From an uncultured Candidatus Competibacteraceae bacterium (GTDB taxonomy: Bacteria > Pseudomonadota > Gammaproteobacteria > Competibacterales > Competibacteraceae): a stretch of 64,000 nt of DNA. The position numbers and the translations under genes are program-made. Location: the NCBI GenBank assembly GCA_903879705.1, contig CAIRMO010000135.1, positions 1 through 64,000 on the forward strand. Reading direction: 5' to 3'. Below, one piece after another: positions 46,496 to 56,475 of this stretch. The notes below the pieces were generated by a model. That model worked only from the letters and a program-made list of their open reading frames with translations. It was not told the origin of the DNA and did no database searches. Within the stretch, counting starts at the first letter, position 1; the number at the start of each line of letters is the position of its first letter.

Positions 46496-47805
46496 GCCTG
46501 CTCCTGGAGTTTCAGGCCGGCGTCACGGGCGAGATCGGCAAATCCCGGAAACGAGGTGTTGACGTTGGCGCAGTCGAGAATCCGGATCGGCCCGCTCGCC
46601 CGCAACCCGGCCATCGCGAAACTCATGGCGATGCGGTGGTCGCCGTGGCTGTTCACCGTGCCGCCAGCCAAGGTTCCGCCCTGAATCACGATGCCATCAG
46701 CGGTCGCCCCGGCGGCGATCTGCAAGGCATTCAGCCCCTCGGCCATGACCTGAATCCGGTCGCTCTCCTTGACCCGCAATTCCGCCGCTCCGGTCAGCAC
46801 CGTGACGCCCTCGGCGCAGGCGGCGGCAATAAACAGCGCCGGAAATTCGTCAATCGCCAGCGGCACCAGGGCCTCGGGAATGCGGATACCGTGCAGCGGG
46901 GCATGGCGCACCCGCAAATCGGCGACCGGTTCACCGCCGGCCAGCCGGGGATTGAGGATTTCGATATCAGCGCCCATCAGCCGCAGAATATCGATCACGC
47001 CAGTACGGGTAGGATTAATGCCAACGTGTTCCAGCACCAGATCGGAACCGGGCGCAATGCTGGCCCCGACCAGGAAAAAAGCGGCGGAGGAAATGTCAGC
47101 CGGGACATCAAGGGGGGTTGCAGTCAAGTGCCCGCCGCCGCTGATCGCAACGGTCCGCTCACTGTCCCGGCGCAGCAGATAGCCAAAGCCGGCCAGCAGC
47201 CGTTCGGTATGATCGCGGGTCGGGGCCGGTTCAGTAATGCGGGTCATGCCTTCGGCGTAGAGGCCGGCCAGCAGCAGACCGGATTTGATCTGAGCGCTGG
47301 CCACCGGCAACGGATAATCAATGCCGATCAGGCGTTGCCCACCATGAATCTGCAAGGGCGCAGTTCCCTGCTCGCCGGTAGCAATCTGCGCCCTCATCAG
47401 CGTTAGCGGCTCAGTGATCCGTCGCATGGGCCGACGGGTCAGTGAAGCGTCGCCGGTCAGCACGCTGTCGAACGCCTGCCCGGCCAGAATCCCGCTCATC
47501 AACCGCATGGACGTACCGGAATTGCCCAGGTCCAGCGGTCCGGCGGGCGCTTGCAGCCCATGCAGGCCGACCCCGTGAATCGTGACTCGACCTTGATCGG
47601 GGCCGGCAATGACCACGCCCATCGCCCGGAAAGCGTTAAGCGTCGCCAGGCAATCCTCGCCGTCGAGAAAACCGGTGATGGTCGTGATTCCATCGGCCAA
47701 TGCGCCGAACATGATGGCGCGGTGGGAAATGGATTTGTCGCCGGGTACCCGCGATTGCCCGCATAGCGCGCCGCTGGGTTCGATGAAAAAGGTCAAAATA
47801 GTCAT
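46492..47805 (-). CDS. aroA: 3-phosphoshikimate 1-carboxyvinyltransferase (EPSP synthase)
   Basis: A 437-aa shikimate-pathway enzyme from the ATG at 47805 ([16 protein letters not shown]). Active-site parts are [71 protein letters not shown] and the final [14 protein letters not shown]. The GNSGTSMR and the Ala-containing phosphate loop look like the class II type less sensitive to glyphosate, which is family inference only. Confidence 0.94.
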   Translation of the reverse strand: MTILTFFIEPSGALCGQSRVPGDKSISHRAIMFGALADGITTITGFLDGEDCLATLNAFRAMGVVIAGPDQGRVTIHGVGLHGLQAPAGPLDLGNSGTSMRLMSGILAGQAFDSVLTGDASLTRRPMRRITEPLTLMRAQIATGEQGTAPLQIHGGQRLIGIDYPLPVASAQIKSGLLLAGLYAEGMTRITEPAPTRDHTERLLAGFGYLLRRDSERTVAISGGGHLTATPLDVPADISSAAFFLVGASIAPGSDLVLEHVGINPTRTGVIDILRLMGADIEILNPRLAGGEPVADLRVRHAPLHGIRIPEALVPLAIDEFPALFIAAACAEGVTVLTGAAELRVKESDRIQVMAEGLNALQIAAGATADGIVIQGGTLAGGTVNSHGDHRIAMSFAMAGLRASGPIRILDCANVNTSFPGFADLARDAGLKLQEQA

Positions 47806-47972
47806 GGGTTCGGAGTGTTGGATTTTAGGGCTTGGAACATCAGAATATAGCGGTTTGAATGATGGAGCTTGCTGCCATGTGGCGCAATTTCCAAGCCATT
47901 TCACTTGAAAGGGGTGGCCATGTTAGTTACGGCATTTAAAAAATTCATCAATTCAAAAGGTTAATCTTTGCT

Positions 47973-48554
47973 ATGTTACTCATGATCGACAACTACGACT
48001 CCTTTACCTATAACCTGGCGCAGTATCTTGGCGAGTTGGGTGAGGAGGTGCAGGTCTACCGCAATGACCAGATCACGCCGGACGGTATCGCCAAACTCGG
48101 TCCGGAACGGATCGTGCTGTCGCCTGGCCCAGGCACACCTATCAGGGCGGGAGTGTCACTGGCGACCATTGCCGCTTTCGCCGGCCAGATTCCGATCTTC
48201 GGGGTCTGCCTCGGCCACCAGAGTATTGGTCAGGCGTTCGGTGGCCACATTGTCCGTGCGGGTCAGGTCATGCACGGCAAAACCTCCGAGGTTTACCACC
48301 ACGGCCAAGGCGTCTTCGCCGACCTGCCCAACCCGTTTACCGTAGTCCGCTATCATTCGCTGGTCATCGAAAAAGCCACCCTCCCGGACCGCCTGGACGT
48401 GACCGCCTGGACCCAGACCCCGGACGGCGGGATCGATGAGATCATGGGAGTGCGGCACAAAAACCTGCCGGTTGAGGGAGTGCAGTTCCACCCGGAATCG
48501 ATCCTGACGGAACACGGCCATGCCCTGCTCCGCAATTTCCTGACCCGACTTTGA
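47973..48554 (+). CDS. trpG: Anthranilate/aminodeoxychorismate synthase glutaminase subunit
   Basis: A 193-aa class I glutamine amidotransferase with Cys79 in [16 protein letters not shown] and the His/Glu dyad in [13 protein letters not shown]. The oxyanion part SPGPGTP is present. It supplies ammonia for anthranilate synthesis; without trpE nearby it may also serve PabB (amphibolic TrpG/PabA). It starts a plus-strand trpGDC run divergent from aroA. Confidence 0.94.
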   Translation: MLLMIDNYDSFTYNLAQYLGELGEEVQVYRNDQITPDGIAKLGPERIVLSPGPGTPIRAGVSLATIAAFAGQIPIFGVCLGHQSIGQAFGGHIVRAGQVMHGKTSEVYHHGQGVFADLPNPFTVVRYHSLVIEKATLPDRLDVTAWTQTPDGGIDEIMGVRHKNLPVEGVQFHPESILTEHGHALLRNFLTRL

Positions 48555-48580
48555 AGACACCGCCCCGGAGAATCAGCTTC

Positions 48581-49615
48581 ATGGCCATGACCCCACAGGA
48601 AGCGCTGCAACGCGCCATCGAACACCGCGAGATTTTCTATGACGAGATGCTGTCCTTGATGCAGCAGATCATGGCGGGTGAGATTTCCCCGGTGATGACC
48701 GCCGCCATTCTCACCGGCCTGCGGGTCAAGAAGGAAACCATTGGCGAAATCGCCGCCGCCGCGACCGTGATGCGCGAATTGTCCACCAAAGTCCACGTTC
48801 CGCCGCCCCATGATCATTTTGTCGATATCGTCGGCACCGGCGGCGATGGGGCGCACACCTTCAATATCTCGACTGCCGCAATGTTTGTGACCGCCGCCGC
48901 CGGGGCGCGGGTCGCCAAACACGGCAATCGCAGCGTGTCGTCCAAGTCCGGCAGTGCCGATGTACTGGAGGCGCTCGGCGTCCGCATTGATCTGAATGCC
49001 GAACAGGTCGCCGCGTGCATCGCCGCCATCGACATCGGTTTCATGTTTGCCCCCAACCATCATTCCGCGATGAAAAATGTTGCGCCGGTGCGTCGGGAAA
49101 TGGGGGTGCGGACTATTTTCAACATCCTCGGCCCGCTGACCAATCCCGCTAACGCGCCCAATCAACTGATGGGTGTGTTTCATCCGGATCTGGTCGGCAT
49201 TCAGGTGCGGGTGATGCAGCGGCTAGGCGCACAGCATGTGCTGGTGGTGTGGGGCAAGGACGGCATGGATGAAATCTCGCTGGGCGCAGCGACCCTGGTG
49301 GGCGAACTGCAAGACGACCAGATTGTGGAATACGAGATTCACCCGGAAGATTTCGGTTTGGCGATGATATCCAATCGCAGCCTCAAGGTTGAAACTCCCG
49401 ACCAGTCCCGGGAAATGCTGTTGGGCGCGTTAAATAATGAGCCGGGCGCTCCCCGCGACATCGTGGCACTGAATGCCGGCGCGGCGCTGTATGCCGCCAA
49501 TGTGGCCAGCTCTATCGCTGACGGCATCCGGCGGGCTCAGGATGTTTTAGCCAGCGGTGCGGCGCGAGCCAAGCTGGATGAATTTGTTCGCTGTACGCAA
49601 AAGCTGGCGACATGA
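48581..49615 (+). CDS. trpD: Anthranilate phosphoribosyltransferase
   Basis: A 344-aa enzyme joining anthranilate and PRPP. Motifs are [39 protein letters not shown], the anthranilate-side [19 protein letters not shown] and [20 protein letters not shown]. The ATG at 48581 follows GGAG; an earlier in-frame start at 48551 would overlap trpG. The stop overlaps trpC by 4 nt. Confidence 0.95.
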   Translation: MAMTPQEALQRAIEHREIFYDEMLSLMQQIMAGEISPVMTAAILTGLRVKKETIGEIAAAATVMRELSTKVHVPPPHDHFVDIVGTGGDGAHTFNISTAAMFVTAAAGARVAKHGNRSVSSKSGSADVLEALGVRIDLNAEQVAACIAAIDIGFMFAPNHHSAMKNVAPVRREMGVRTIFNILGPLTNPANAPNQLMGVFHPDLVGIQVRVMQRLGAQHVLVVWGKDGMDEISLGAATLVGELQDDQIVEYEIHPEDFGLAMISNRSLKVETPDQSREMLLGALNNEPGAPRDIVALNAGAALYAANVASSIADGIRRAQDVLASGAARAKLDEFVRCTQKLAT

Positions 49616-50436
49616 GCAACCCGCCGGACATTCTGCAAAAAATCCTCGCCCGCAAAGGTGAAGAAGTCGCCGAGCGCAGTAAACGGCTGAGTCTGGATGA
49701 ATTAGCCCGGCAGGTGGAGAACGTGCCGTCGCCCCGGCCATTCCGGGCGCGACTGGAACAGACCATCGCTCAAGGTCGAGCGGCGGTAATCGCCGAAATC
49801 AAGCGCGCCTCGCCGAGCAAGGGTTTGTTGCGCGATCCGTTTTTGCCCGCCGAAATTGCCCGCAGTTACGCCGCCGCCGGTGCGTGTGGGCTGTCGGTGC
49901 TGACGGATCGCGATTTCTTCCAAGGCCATGAAGATTATTTGCGGGAAGCGCGGGCGGCGTGCGAGCTGCCGGCGTTACGCAAGGACTTCATCATCGATCC
50001 TTATCAGGTTTATGAAGCCCGGCTGATCGGCGCAGATTGCATTCTGCTGATCGTCGCCGCGCTGGACGATGCGCCCTTGCGGGAACTGGCGTGGCTGGCG
50101 GCGCAGTTGCAGATGGATGTGCTGGTCGAAGTTCATGATGCTGAAGAACTGGCGCGGGCGCTGGCACTGGACCTCCCGCTGATCGGCATTAACAATCGTA
50201 ATTTGCGCACCTTTGAAACTCGGCTGGACACAACGCTGGAGCTGCTGGCCCGGATTCCCGCCAGTCGCACCGTGGTCACTGAAAGCGGGATTCACACCCC
50301 GGACGATGTGGCGTTGATGCGTGAGCATGGCGTCCACGCCTTCCTGGTCGGCGAGGCGTTCATGCGGGCGGCGGATCCCGGCGCAAAGCTGGCGGAACTG
50401 TTTGGAACAGGAGAATCTGAGCGCCAAACACGTTGA
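49612..50436 (+). CDS. trpC: Indole-3-glycerol phosphate synthase
   Basis: A 274-aa TIM-barrel enzyme, not fused to TrpF. Motifs are [59 protein letters not shown] and [12 protein letters not shown]. The C-terminus runs a few residues beyond the usual end ([12 protein letters not shown]) into the OsmC remnant, in another frame. Confidence 0.95.
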   Translation: MSNPPDILQKILARKGEEVAERSKRLSLDELARQVENVPSPRPFRARLEQTIAQGRAAVIAEIKRASPSKGLLRDPFLPAEIARSYAAAGACGLSVLTDRDFFQGHEDYLREARAACELPALRKDFIIDPYQVYEARLIGADCILLIVAALDDAPLRELAWLAAQLQMDVLVEVHDAEELARALALDLPLIGINNRNLRTFETRLDTTLELLARIPASRTVVTESGIHTPDDVALMREHGVHAFLVGEAFMRAADPGAKLAELFGTGESERQTR

Positions 50437-50536
50437 ACGGGCCATTCATCTGTCGGCTGAGAAGTACTGCTCAGCTTCGATTATGCTGGGCAAGACCGCC
50501 CAAATTACCCATACCTTTGAACTCCGGGAAGGCTAA
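50417..50536 (+). pseudogene. C-terminal remnant of an OsmC family protein
   Basis: In a different frame from the trpC end, the DNA encodes [19 protein letters not shown] followed by ASIMLGKTAQITHTFELREG and a stop. This is the conserved last helix and strand of OsmC/YhfA proteins, with the catalytic-type Cys (EKYCSASIMLGKTA). The N-terminal two thirds are missing. In Pseudomonas an OsmC gene lies near trpC, so a deletion joined trpC to the osmC tail here. Confidence 0.8.
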
Positions 50537-51501
50537 TCTCGGACACCTGGTTCGAAGCCGCTGCTCTCGCAGTATTCAAACCCTTGGCCGGTCAGGGGCG
50601 AGCGCAGCAGAAAGGTCTGCTCACCCACAGGCTGACACGCTGGTGGCTCCAGGACAATCTTGCCGGAGCCGTCGGGGATTTCGAGCATCAGCCGGGGCAG
50701 CAGATAGCCTGGCAACCGGCCCCGCAACGCCCCGATCAGCGTCATGGCCTGTGCCAGCGGCAACCGAAAATGGGCCGTGCCCGGAACCTGATCTGGGTAA
50801 TGCAGGTAGTACGGGGTCACGCCGGCCCGCGCCAATGCCCAGGACAGCTCGCTTAACGCCTCCGTGCTGTCATTGACCCCGCGCAGCAACACGCTCTGGT
50901 TGTACAACAGCGCGTGTGGGCGCAACCGGGCCATCGCCTGAACAAACCGCGCCGTAACCTCGCGGGCGTGGTTGACCTGCACCACGAATACATCAACCTG
51001 CTTAGCGACTTCCTCCAGCGTATCGCACCGGGCCGGCTGATAGACCGGGAACCGGGTATGGACCCGTACGCTGCCCAAATGGGGGATGCGCCGGAACGCG
51101 CTGATGATCTCCAGCAGGCGGGCATTCGGCAGAGCCAGCGGGTCGCCGCCGGACAAGATGATTTCGCGAATGGACGAATGTGCAGCGACATACGCGACCG
51201 CTTCCGCCAGTTCCGCATCATCCAGATCGGCTTCATGGCGTTCGATCCGATCCTTGCGGAAGCAATAGCGGCAATGAGCGGCGCAGCGGCTGGTGACCAA
51301 CAGCAGCGCCCGATCCGGGTAGCGGTGAACCAGCACCCGGCTGATGCCATTACCCTGCGGCGGATCGATCGGATCGGGGCGTTCTGGCAGCATTAGCCGG
51401 CTTTCCTCCTCGGCAAATAGGGTCATCCGCGCCAGCGGATCCTGGGGATCGTTCCAGTCAATCAGCGCCCGGTAGTACTCAGTTAATTTAACGGTCAGCA
51501 T
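50533..51501 (-). CDS. KamA/EpmB-family radical SAM aminomutase
   Basis: A 322-aa enzyme from the ATG at 51501 (AGGGG 11 nt upstream). The radical SAM cluster motif is C73-AAH-C77-RY-C80, SAM binding LSGGDPLALP follows, and the PLP lysine is probably the Lys of PDGSGKIVLEP near the C-terminus. The sequence RYCFRKDRIERHE resembles lysine 2,3-aminomutases, while the size and NQSVLLRGVND are shared with EpmB, which modifies elongation factor P with beta-lysine. No efp or epmA is in the window, so the choice stays open. Confidence 0.8.
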   Translation of the reverse strand: MLTVKLTEYYRALIDWNDPQDPLARMTLFAEEESRLMLPERPDPIDPPQGNGISRVLVHRYPDRALLLVTSRCAAHCRYCFRKDRIERHEADLDDAELAEAVAYVAAHSSIREIILSGGDPLALPNARLLEIISAFRRIPHLGSVRVHTRFPVYQPARCDTLEEVAKQVDVFVVQVNHAREVTARFVQAMARLRPHALLYNQSVLLRGVNDSTEALSELSWALARAGVTPYYLHYPDQVPGTAHFRLPLAQAMTLIGALRGRLPGYLLPRLMLEIPDGSGKIVLEPPACQPVGEQTFLLRSPLTGQGFEYCESSGFEPGVRD

Positions 51502-51551
51502 CGACAAAGCACCCCTAAAAATCACTAAAATTCTACGGTGGGAACTAACTT

Positions 51552-51860
51552 ATGGCCTATTATCGCTATCATGTTTTCTTTTGCACCAACCTGCGGGCCG
51601 ATGGATCGCAGTGTTGCCAGCCATGCGGCGCACAGGAAGCCCGCGATTATGTGAAGCAGCGCGTCAAGGCGCTGGGGCCGGCCATTCCCGACAAAGTGCG
51701 GATCAACACCGCCGGTTGTCTGGATCGCTGCGCCGAAGGACCGGTCATGGTGATTTACCCGGAAGCGATCTGGTATACCTATATTGACCGGGTCGATCTG
51801 GATGAGATCATCGAGGAGCATCTGGTCAACGGGCGCATGGTGGAACGGCTGCAAATTTGA
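51552..51860 (+). CDS. Thioredoxin-like [2Fe-2S] ferredoxin
   Basis: A 102-aa protein of the (2Fe-2S) thioredoxin-fold family. The Cys residues are C11 (FFCTNLR), C21/C22/C25 (CCQPCG), C55 and C59 (TAGCLDRCAEGP); four of them fit the cluster pattern. It is divergent from the radical SAM gene by about 50 nt and could donate electrons to it, which is inference from position. It precedes rplM. Confidence 0.85.
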   Translation: MAYYRYHVFFCTNLRADGSQCCQPCGAQEARDYVKQRVKALGPAIPDKVRINTAGCLDRCAEGPVMVIYPEAIWYTYIDRVDLDEIIEEHLVNGRMVERLQI

Positions 51861-51864
51861 ACCC

Positions 51865-51893
51865 TTGTAAAACCAGCCTTGCTTAAGTAGGAT
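51865..51893 (+). promoter_or_regulatory. Putative sigma70 promoter of rplM-rpsI
   Basis: TTGTAA (51865-51870), a 17-bp spacer and TAGGAT (51888-51893) lie about 46 nt before the rplM ATG. Confidence 0.55.
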
Positions 51894-51938
51894 ACCCGCC
51901 TTCCAAGTGGACGCGGATTTTTCGGAGTCGTTATTCTA

Positions 51939-52367
51939 ATGAAAACTTTCAGCGCCAAGCCGGCCGATGTCAAGCACGACTGGTATGTGATCGACGCCAC
52001 GGACAAGGTTCTGGGCCGGCTGTCGTCGGAAATCGCCCGTCGCCTGCGGGGTAAGCACAAACCCGAATACACGCCCCATGTCGATACCGGTGACTATATT
52101 GTTGTGGTCAACGCCGAAAAAGTGCGAACCACCGGGCGCAAGACCACCGACAAGATTTACTACCGGACCACCGGCTATATCGGCAATCTCAAGTCGATTT
52201 CACTGGACAAGATGTTGCAGCAACACCCGGAGCGGGTCATTCAGATTGCGGTGAAGGGGATGTTGCCCAAAAATCCGCTAGGTCGGGCGATGTTCCGCAA
52301 GCTCAAGGTCTATGCCGGCCCCGAACACCAGCATGCCGCCCAGCAACCGCTGCCGCTGGCTCTCTAA
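51939..52367 (+). CDS. rplM: 50S ribosomal protein L13
   Basis: A 142-aa ribosomal protein. [39 protein letters not shown] and [19 protein letters not shown] are family hallmarks. L13 is an early assembly protein of the 50S subunit. It is followed by rpsI after 31 nt, the universal L13-S9 pair. Confidence 0.97.
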   Translation: MKTFSAKPADVKHDWYVIDATDKVLGRLSSEIARRLRGKHKPEYTPHVDTGDYIVVVNAEKVRTTGRKTTDKIYYRTTGYIGNLKSISLDKMLQQHPERVIQIAVKGMLPKNPLGRAMFRKLKVYAGPEHQHAAQQPLPLAL

Positions 52368-52398
52368 CTCTCTGGCGCATCTCAGGAATAGAACAGGC

Positions 52399-52791
52399 AT
52401 GGCTCAAACTCAGCATTACGGCACTGGCCGGCGCAAGACCGCGACTGCCCGGGTTTTTCTGCGTCCGGGTACCGGCAATATCCTCGTCAACCAGCGGCCC
52501 CTGGATGAGTACTTTGGGCGCGAAACTTCCCGGATGGTGGTGCATCAGGCCTTGGAACTGGTCAACTTTAAAGAGAAGTTCGATATTTACGCCACGGTCA
52601 AGGGCGGCGGCATTACCGGTCAGGCTGGTGCGATCCGCCACGGCATTACCCGCGCCCTGCTCGAATACGATGAAAGCCTGCGTCCGGCCCTGCGCAAGGC
52701 TGGTTTTGTGACCCGCGATGCCCGCGAGGTCGAGCGCAAGAAGGTCGGCCTGCGCAAGGCCCGCCGTGCCACCCAGTACTCCAAGCGTTAA
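52399..52791 (+). CDS. rpsI: 30S ribosomal protein S9
   Basis: A 130-aa ribosomal protein starting [19 protein letters not shown]. The C-terminal tail [17 protein letters not shown], which reaches the P-site tRNA, is intact. The start at 52399 is chosen by alignment; the open frame extends upstream into rplM. Confidence 0.97.
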   Translation: MAQTQHYGTGRRKTATARVFLRPGTGNILVNQRPLDEYFGRETSRMVVHQALELVNFKEKFDIYATVKGGGITGQAGAIRHGITRALLEYDESLRPALRKAGFVTRDAREVERKKVGLRKARRATQYSKR

Positions 52792-52801
52792 CCGGTTCGT
52801 T

Positions 52802-52875
52802 TGGGGGATCGTCTAGCGGCAGGACTGTAGACTCTGACTCTACCAACCTAGGTTCGAATCCTAGTCCCCCAACCA
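52802..52875 (+). tRNA. tRNA-Gln (anticodon CTG)
   Basis: The 74-nt sequence folds as a tRNA. The acceptor stem is TGGGGGA/TCCCCCA, the anticodon stem GTAGA/TCTAC with loop CTCTGAC gives anticodon CTG, and the T arm is CTAGG-TTCGAAT-CCTAG. The CCA end is encoded. The U-A first pair and TGGGG start agree with glutamine tRNAs. Confidence 0.93.
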
Positions 52876-52880
52876 AATTG

Positions 52881-52909
52881 ACCCGCTTTGAATTCAAAGC
52901 GGGTTTTTT
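52881..52909 (+). terminator. Rho-independent terminator after tRNA-Gln
   Basis: The perfect inverted repeat cccgctttg/caaagcggg around aatt is followed by six T residues. Confidence 0.92.
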
Positions 52910-52979
52910 GTTGCAGGAATACGATGCTGTTGTTTTTTTGCCCACAATCCCAAAATTTTGTGTTTTTTTTGAAAATCAG

Positions 52980-53008
52980 TTGCATTTCCGCCTTAGAGTG
53001 CGTATAAA
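52980..53008 (+). promoter_or_regulatory. sigma70 promoter of first porin
   Basis: TTGCAT (52980-52985), a 17-bp spacer ending in gtgcg and TATAAA (53003-53008), in AT-rich DNA. The second porin has the same layout (TTGCTT, 17 bp, TATAAA). The predicted 5' leader is about 58 nt. Confidence 0.75.
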
Positions 53009-53072
53009 TCTCATCAATGAATTGTGAACACCCTTTTGTTGTTTGTATACAACGCAAACCTAGGAGTTAATC

Positions 53073-54239
53073 ATGAAAAAGTCTACTCTCGCGCTGGCCG
53101 TAGCTGCGGCGCTGACCGGTTTTGGTTCGTTGGCCCATGCGGATACCACCCTGTATGGTTCTGCCCGGGTATCCGTCGACTATAACGATCCGAATAGTAA
53201 CAATGTTACCAAGAATAACCCCGAAGCCAACTGGGACGTGTACAACAACACTTCCCGACTGGGAGTACGCGGCGAGGAAGATCTGGGCGGCGGCTTGGCG
53301 GCCATCTACCAGTATGAGTTCGGTGTTGATGTCACCGAGGGTGGCAACTTCACCAGCAACCGGCCCAAGTGGGTCGGGCTAAAGGGAGCGAGCTGGGGTT
53401 CGGTGACGTTGGGCACCCAATGGACGCCCTACTACAACGTCATCGGCGTTGGTGATATTTTCAACAGCAGCAAGGTGTTCAATTCTACTAGTTCCTTCGC
53501 TGCGGCAACCACAACCTCTCCGGTTCTGAACACTTACTTGGGCAATACTTTCGGGCTGCGGATGGATAACAGCCTGATCTACACCTCGCCCAACTGGAGT
53601 GGGTTCGGTGTCCAAGCCATGCTGGTCATGAACGGCACCTGCCCGCCGACCGATCCCCAGGTGCCGAAGGATCTGTGCGGGTATGACGGCAACAAGTTGC
53701 CTGCCAACCTGAGCGATGGCGTGGATATGTACAATATCTCCGCCTCCTACAAGAACGGGCCGTTCTTTGCGGGCGCGACCTATATGGCGCTGGACGGCCC
53801 GACCTTCCAAGCTAGCACGAACATTGGTCAGACCGTAACCTGGGTTCCTAATTGGGGTGGTGATCAGTGGGGTTTGGCGTTTGGCTATAACTCCGGGCCG
53901 TTTGCGGTCAGCTTTGCCTATGAAAATGGCGACCTGAACACCGTGTACAGCGGCACCTCCGCGAACTACTACCTGACCGGCCAGTACACCTTCGGTAACA
54001 ATGTCATCCGGGGGTCATACGGCTTCCTGACCCCGAATGATAGCCGGATTTGGTGGACGACGACTAATAACGCCTTGGTATCTGCGGAACAGGGCGACCT
54101 GAACAACTATGCGGTTGGCTACCAGTACAACTTCAGCAAGCGCACCCGTGCTTGGGTTGAGTACTTGGGCACCAGCGCTAACGGGGATTTCTACGGCGAT
54201 GTGGGCGTAGTCTCCATCGGTACCCGCGTCGACTTCTGA
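53073..54239 (+). CDS. Gram-negative porin (OmpC/general diffusion type), copy 1
   Basis: A 388-aa outer-membrane porin. The signal peptide MKKSTLALAVAAALTGFGSLAHA is followed by DTTLYGSARVSVDYND, a first beta-strand typical of neisserial/burkholderial-type porins. GGLAAIYQYEFGVDVTEGG leads to the constriction region and the chain ends with VSIGTRVDF, with the terminal Phe required for BAM recognition. AGGAG precedes the ATG. The next gene is a diverged paralogue, so this is a tandem duplication. Confidence 0.93.
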   Translation: MKKSTLALAVAAALTGFGSLAHADTTLYGSARVSVDYNDPNSNNVTKNNPEANWDVYNNTSRLGVRGEEDLGGGLAAIYQYEFGVDVTEGGNFTSNRPKWVGLKGASWGSVTLGTQWTPYYNVIGVGDIFNSSKVFNSTSSFAAATTTSPVLNTYLGNTFGLRMDNSLIYTSPNWSGFGVQAMLVMNGTCPPTDPQVPKDLCGYDGNKLPANLSDGVDMYNISASYKNGPFFAGATYMALDGPTFQASTNIGQTVTWVPNWGGDQWGLAFGYNSGPFAVSFAYENGDLNTVYSGTSANYYLTGQYTFGNNVIRGSYGFLTPNDSRIWWTTTNNALVSAEQGDLNNYAVGYQYNFSKRTRAWVEYLGTSANGDFYGDVGVVSIGTRVDF

Positions 54240-54274
54240 TTTGCGGCGGCCGCTAAGGCCGGTTTGAATTCCTA

Positions 54275-54299
54275 CGGACGCCCTCGGGCGTCCGTTTTT
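54275..54299 (+). terminator. Rho-independent terminator after first porin
   Basis: The inverted repeat cggacgccc/gggcgtccg around tc is followed by ttttt. Confidence 0.9.
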
Positions 54300-54374
54300 G
54301 TTTCTGCCTCCAGCCCGGCGTTTCCATCGATAGTTGCGTTTACGCCAATAAGTTGTATTTTTATAAAGAAAGAG

Positions 54375-54403
54375 TTGCTTTTTTACCGCAATGCGTATAT
54401 AAA
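54375..54403 (+). promoter_or_regulatory. sigma70 promoter of second porin
   Basis: TTGCTT (54375-54380), a 17-bp spacer and TATAAA (54398-54403). The leader of about 105 nt contains an imperfect repeat of ccaatcaactatcatattga with attgg, which can fold as a hairpin. Confidence 0.75.
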
Positions 54404-54514
54404 TTATCCCAACGAAGCTCCAAGATGGCTTTCCAATCAACTATCATATTGATTGGAAAGCGAATCTTGAAACAACTCACTTAGTGGTTTTCAAACAACT
54501 TAAGGAATTTTGCC

Positions 54515-55735
54515 ATGAAAAAGTCTGTTCTTGCTCTGTCCGTCGCCGCTGCGCTTGCCGCCCCTCTTGCCGCCCAAGCCGATACCATCCTGTACGGATC
54601 AGCACGGGTGTCTGTGGATTACAACGATGAGGATGTTCCTTTTTATTTATTCAATCCGGCAGGCACATCTATTATCGGGTTGGGTACAAAGTCTTCTCCT
54701 GCTTGGGATATGGTCAACAATGATTCGCGTCTCGGCGTTATCGGAAGTGAAGATTTAGGTGGTGGACTGAGTGCAGTCTATCAGTATGAGTTCGGGGTCG
54801 ATGTCACCGAAGGCGGTAACTTCGAGAGTAACCGTCCTAAATACGTCGGCCTTAAAGGCGGTTTTGGCACTCTGACCTTAGGCACCCAGGAAACTCCCTA
54901 CTACCATGTCGCTGGCGTCACTGACATCTTCAACAGCGGCAAAACCTTTACCGGGCCGGTCTGGTTAGGTGGTTCTTTCAACGGCTTTAAGGTTGACTTT
55001 TCCGGCAATACATCTCGTGGCACCGGTAATTTAGTCCGTTATGACAATAGTGTTTACTATGTCAGTCCGGAATTTAGCGGTTTTAGCGCTGAAGCCATGC
55101 TGGTTATGAACGGCGTCAACAGTCTCAACTCACCGCTTGGGGTCAATAGCCCGGTTTATTCGGATGGCGTCGACGTTTGGAATATCGCGGCCAAGTACAG
55201 TAATGGCCCCTTCTTTGCCGGCGTCAGCTACATCAAGTTGGATGGGGAGAGTAATGCTTTCCCGATTAAACTGAATAATGGACTGGTGCAAACCATGGAC
55301 TTTAACCTCGACCAGTGGACGGTGGGCTTAGGATATAACTCCGGGCCGTTCAGTGTGGGATTCACTTACGAGCAGGGTACGCTGAATGAGTTTGGTTTTC
55401 TCAGCAATCTCAGATACGACGGCGTTCGCATTGGCGGAGATGACGCGACCAACTACTACCTGACGGGTTCCTATACCTTCGGCAACAATGTGATCAGTGC
55501 AGCTTTTGGTCAATTGGATCCTGGCACTCAAGGCCTCGACAAGGTCGACAATTACGTTGTGGGCTACCAGTACAACCTCAGCAAGCGCACCCGGCTGTGG
55601 GCTGAGTACATTGGGCGAAGCTCTGATCCCCAGTTAAACGTGTTGCGTCCGGTGGCTGGGGGCGGTGGCTTGGCTTATTACAATCCTTACGCCGATCAGA
55701 ACGCGGTTTCCATCGGCACTCGTGTGGACTTCTAA
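54515..55735 (+). CDS. Gram-negative porin, copy 2
   Basis: A 406-aa porin similar to copy 1: signal peptide MKKSVLALSVAAALAAPLAAQA, DTILYGSARVSVDYND, GGLSAVYQYEFGVDVTEGG, YQYNLSKRTRLWAEYIGRS and the C-terminal VSIGTRVDF. Surface loops differ in length and sequence, the usual sign of phage or substrate selection. It has its own promoter and terminator, so the two copies can be regulated separately. Base composition is lower in GC than copy 1, which suggests different codon selection or origin. Confidence 0.93.
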   Translation: MKKSVLALSVAAALAAPLAAQADTILYGSARVSVDYNDEDVPFYLFNPAGTSIIGLGTKSSPAWDMVNNDSRLGVIGSEDLGGGLSAVYQYEFGVDVTEGGNFESNRPKYVGLKGGFGTLTLGTQETPYYHVAGVTDIFNSGKTFTGPVWLGGSFNGFKVDFSGNTSRGTGNLVRYDNSVYYVSPEFSGFSAEAMLVMNGVNSLNSPLGVNSPVYSDGVDVWNIAAKYSNGPFFAGVSYIKLDGESNAFPIKLNNGLVQTMDFNLDQWTVGLGYNSGPFSVGFTYEQGTLNEFGFLSNLRYDGVRIGGDDATNYYLTGSYTFGNNVISAAFGQLDPGTQGLDKVDNYVVGYQYNLSKRTRLWAEYIGRSSDPQLNVLRPVAGGGGLAYYNPYADQNAVSIGTRVDF

Positions 55736-55766
55736 TTTAGCCTGAGGACAACAGGCGTAAGGGCGG

Positions 55767-55800
55767 ACGGGCGCGGCCATTGGGTAGCGCCCGTTTTTTA
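55767..55800 (+). terminator. Rho-independent terminator after second porin
   Basis: The stem acgggcgc/gcgcccgt is followed by six T residues. Confidence 0.88.
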
Positions 55801-55812
55801 TTTCAACGCCAT

Positions 55813-56475
55813 TCAACTCCGGATTGTTTCTATTCCCCCATCCACCATCCCTAGCAACAGCACATCGGCTGGACGCAATGCAAACAAACCGACCGTGACG
55901 ACCCCGGCGATATTATTGAACTCCGCTTCCATTTTAACCGGCTCCAGAATGTGCAGGTTGTAGACATCCAGAATCAGGTTGCCGTTATCAGTAATGAAGT
56001 TCTCCCGCAATACCGGCTGGCCGCCTCGCCTCAGCAATTCCCGTCCGACATGACTGCGGGCCATTGGGATCACTTCGACCGGCAGTGGAGATGTACCCAA
56101 TACGTCAACCAGTTTGGATTGATCAGCGATGCAGATAAATTGCTCGCTGGCGGCAGCAATAATTTTCTCGCGAGTCAATGCCCCACCACCGCCTTTAATC
56201 ATCTGCAAATGGCGGGTGATTTCATCAGCCCCATCGACATATAACGGCAACGGCCCGACCGCATTCAAATCCAGCACCGGGATTTTGCAGGCTTGCAACT
56301 GGTGCGTGGTCGCCTCGGAACTTGATACCACGCCATCCAAGCGGTGTTTAATCCGCGACAAGGCGGCAATAAAATAGCCGACCGTTGATCCGGTGCCGAT
56401 TCCCAGTACGTCCACGTCTTGGACGTACTCTAAAGCCGCTTCGGCGACGCGTTTTTTCAGATCATCGCTGGACAT
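55813..56475 (-). CDS. rpiA: Ribose-5-phosphate isomerase A
   Basis: A 220-aa pentose-phosphate enzyme from the ATG at 56475 (AGGAGA upstream). [52 protein letters not shown]-type sequence with the catalytic Asp and Glu residues, and the C-terminal [19 protein letters not shown] are standard. It is convergent with the second porin. Confidence 0.95.
   Translation of the reverse strand: MSSDDLKKRVAEAALEYVQDVDVLGIGTGSTVGYFIAALSRIKHRLDGVVSSSEATTHQLQACKIPVLDLNAVGPLPLYVDGADEITRHLQMIKGGGGALTREKIIAAASEQFICIADQSKLVDVLGTSPLPVEVIPMARSHVGRELLRRGGQPVLRENFITDNGNLILDVYNLHILEPVKMEAEFNNIAGVVTVGLFALRPADVLLLGMVDGGIETIRS

Noticed and set aside
52802-52875. tRNA-Gln as an integration site for a genomic island
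   Set aside because: No integrase gene and no repeat of the tRNA 3' end were found downstream; porin genes follow directly after a normal terminator.
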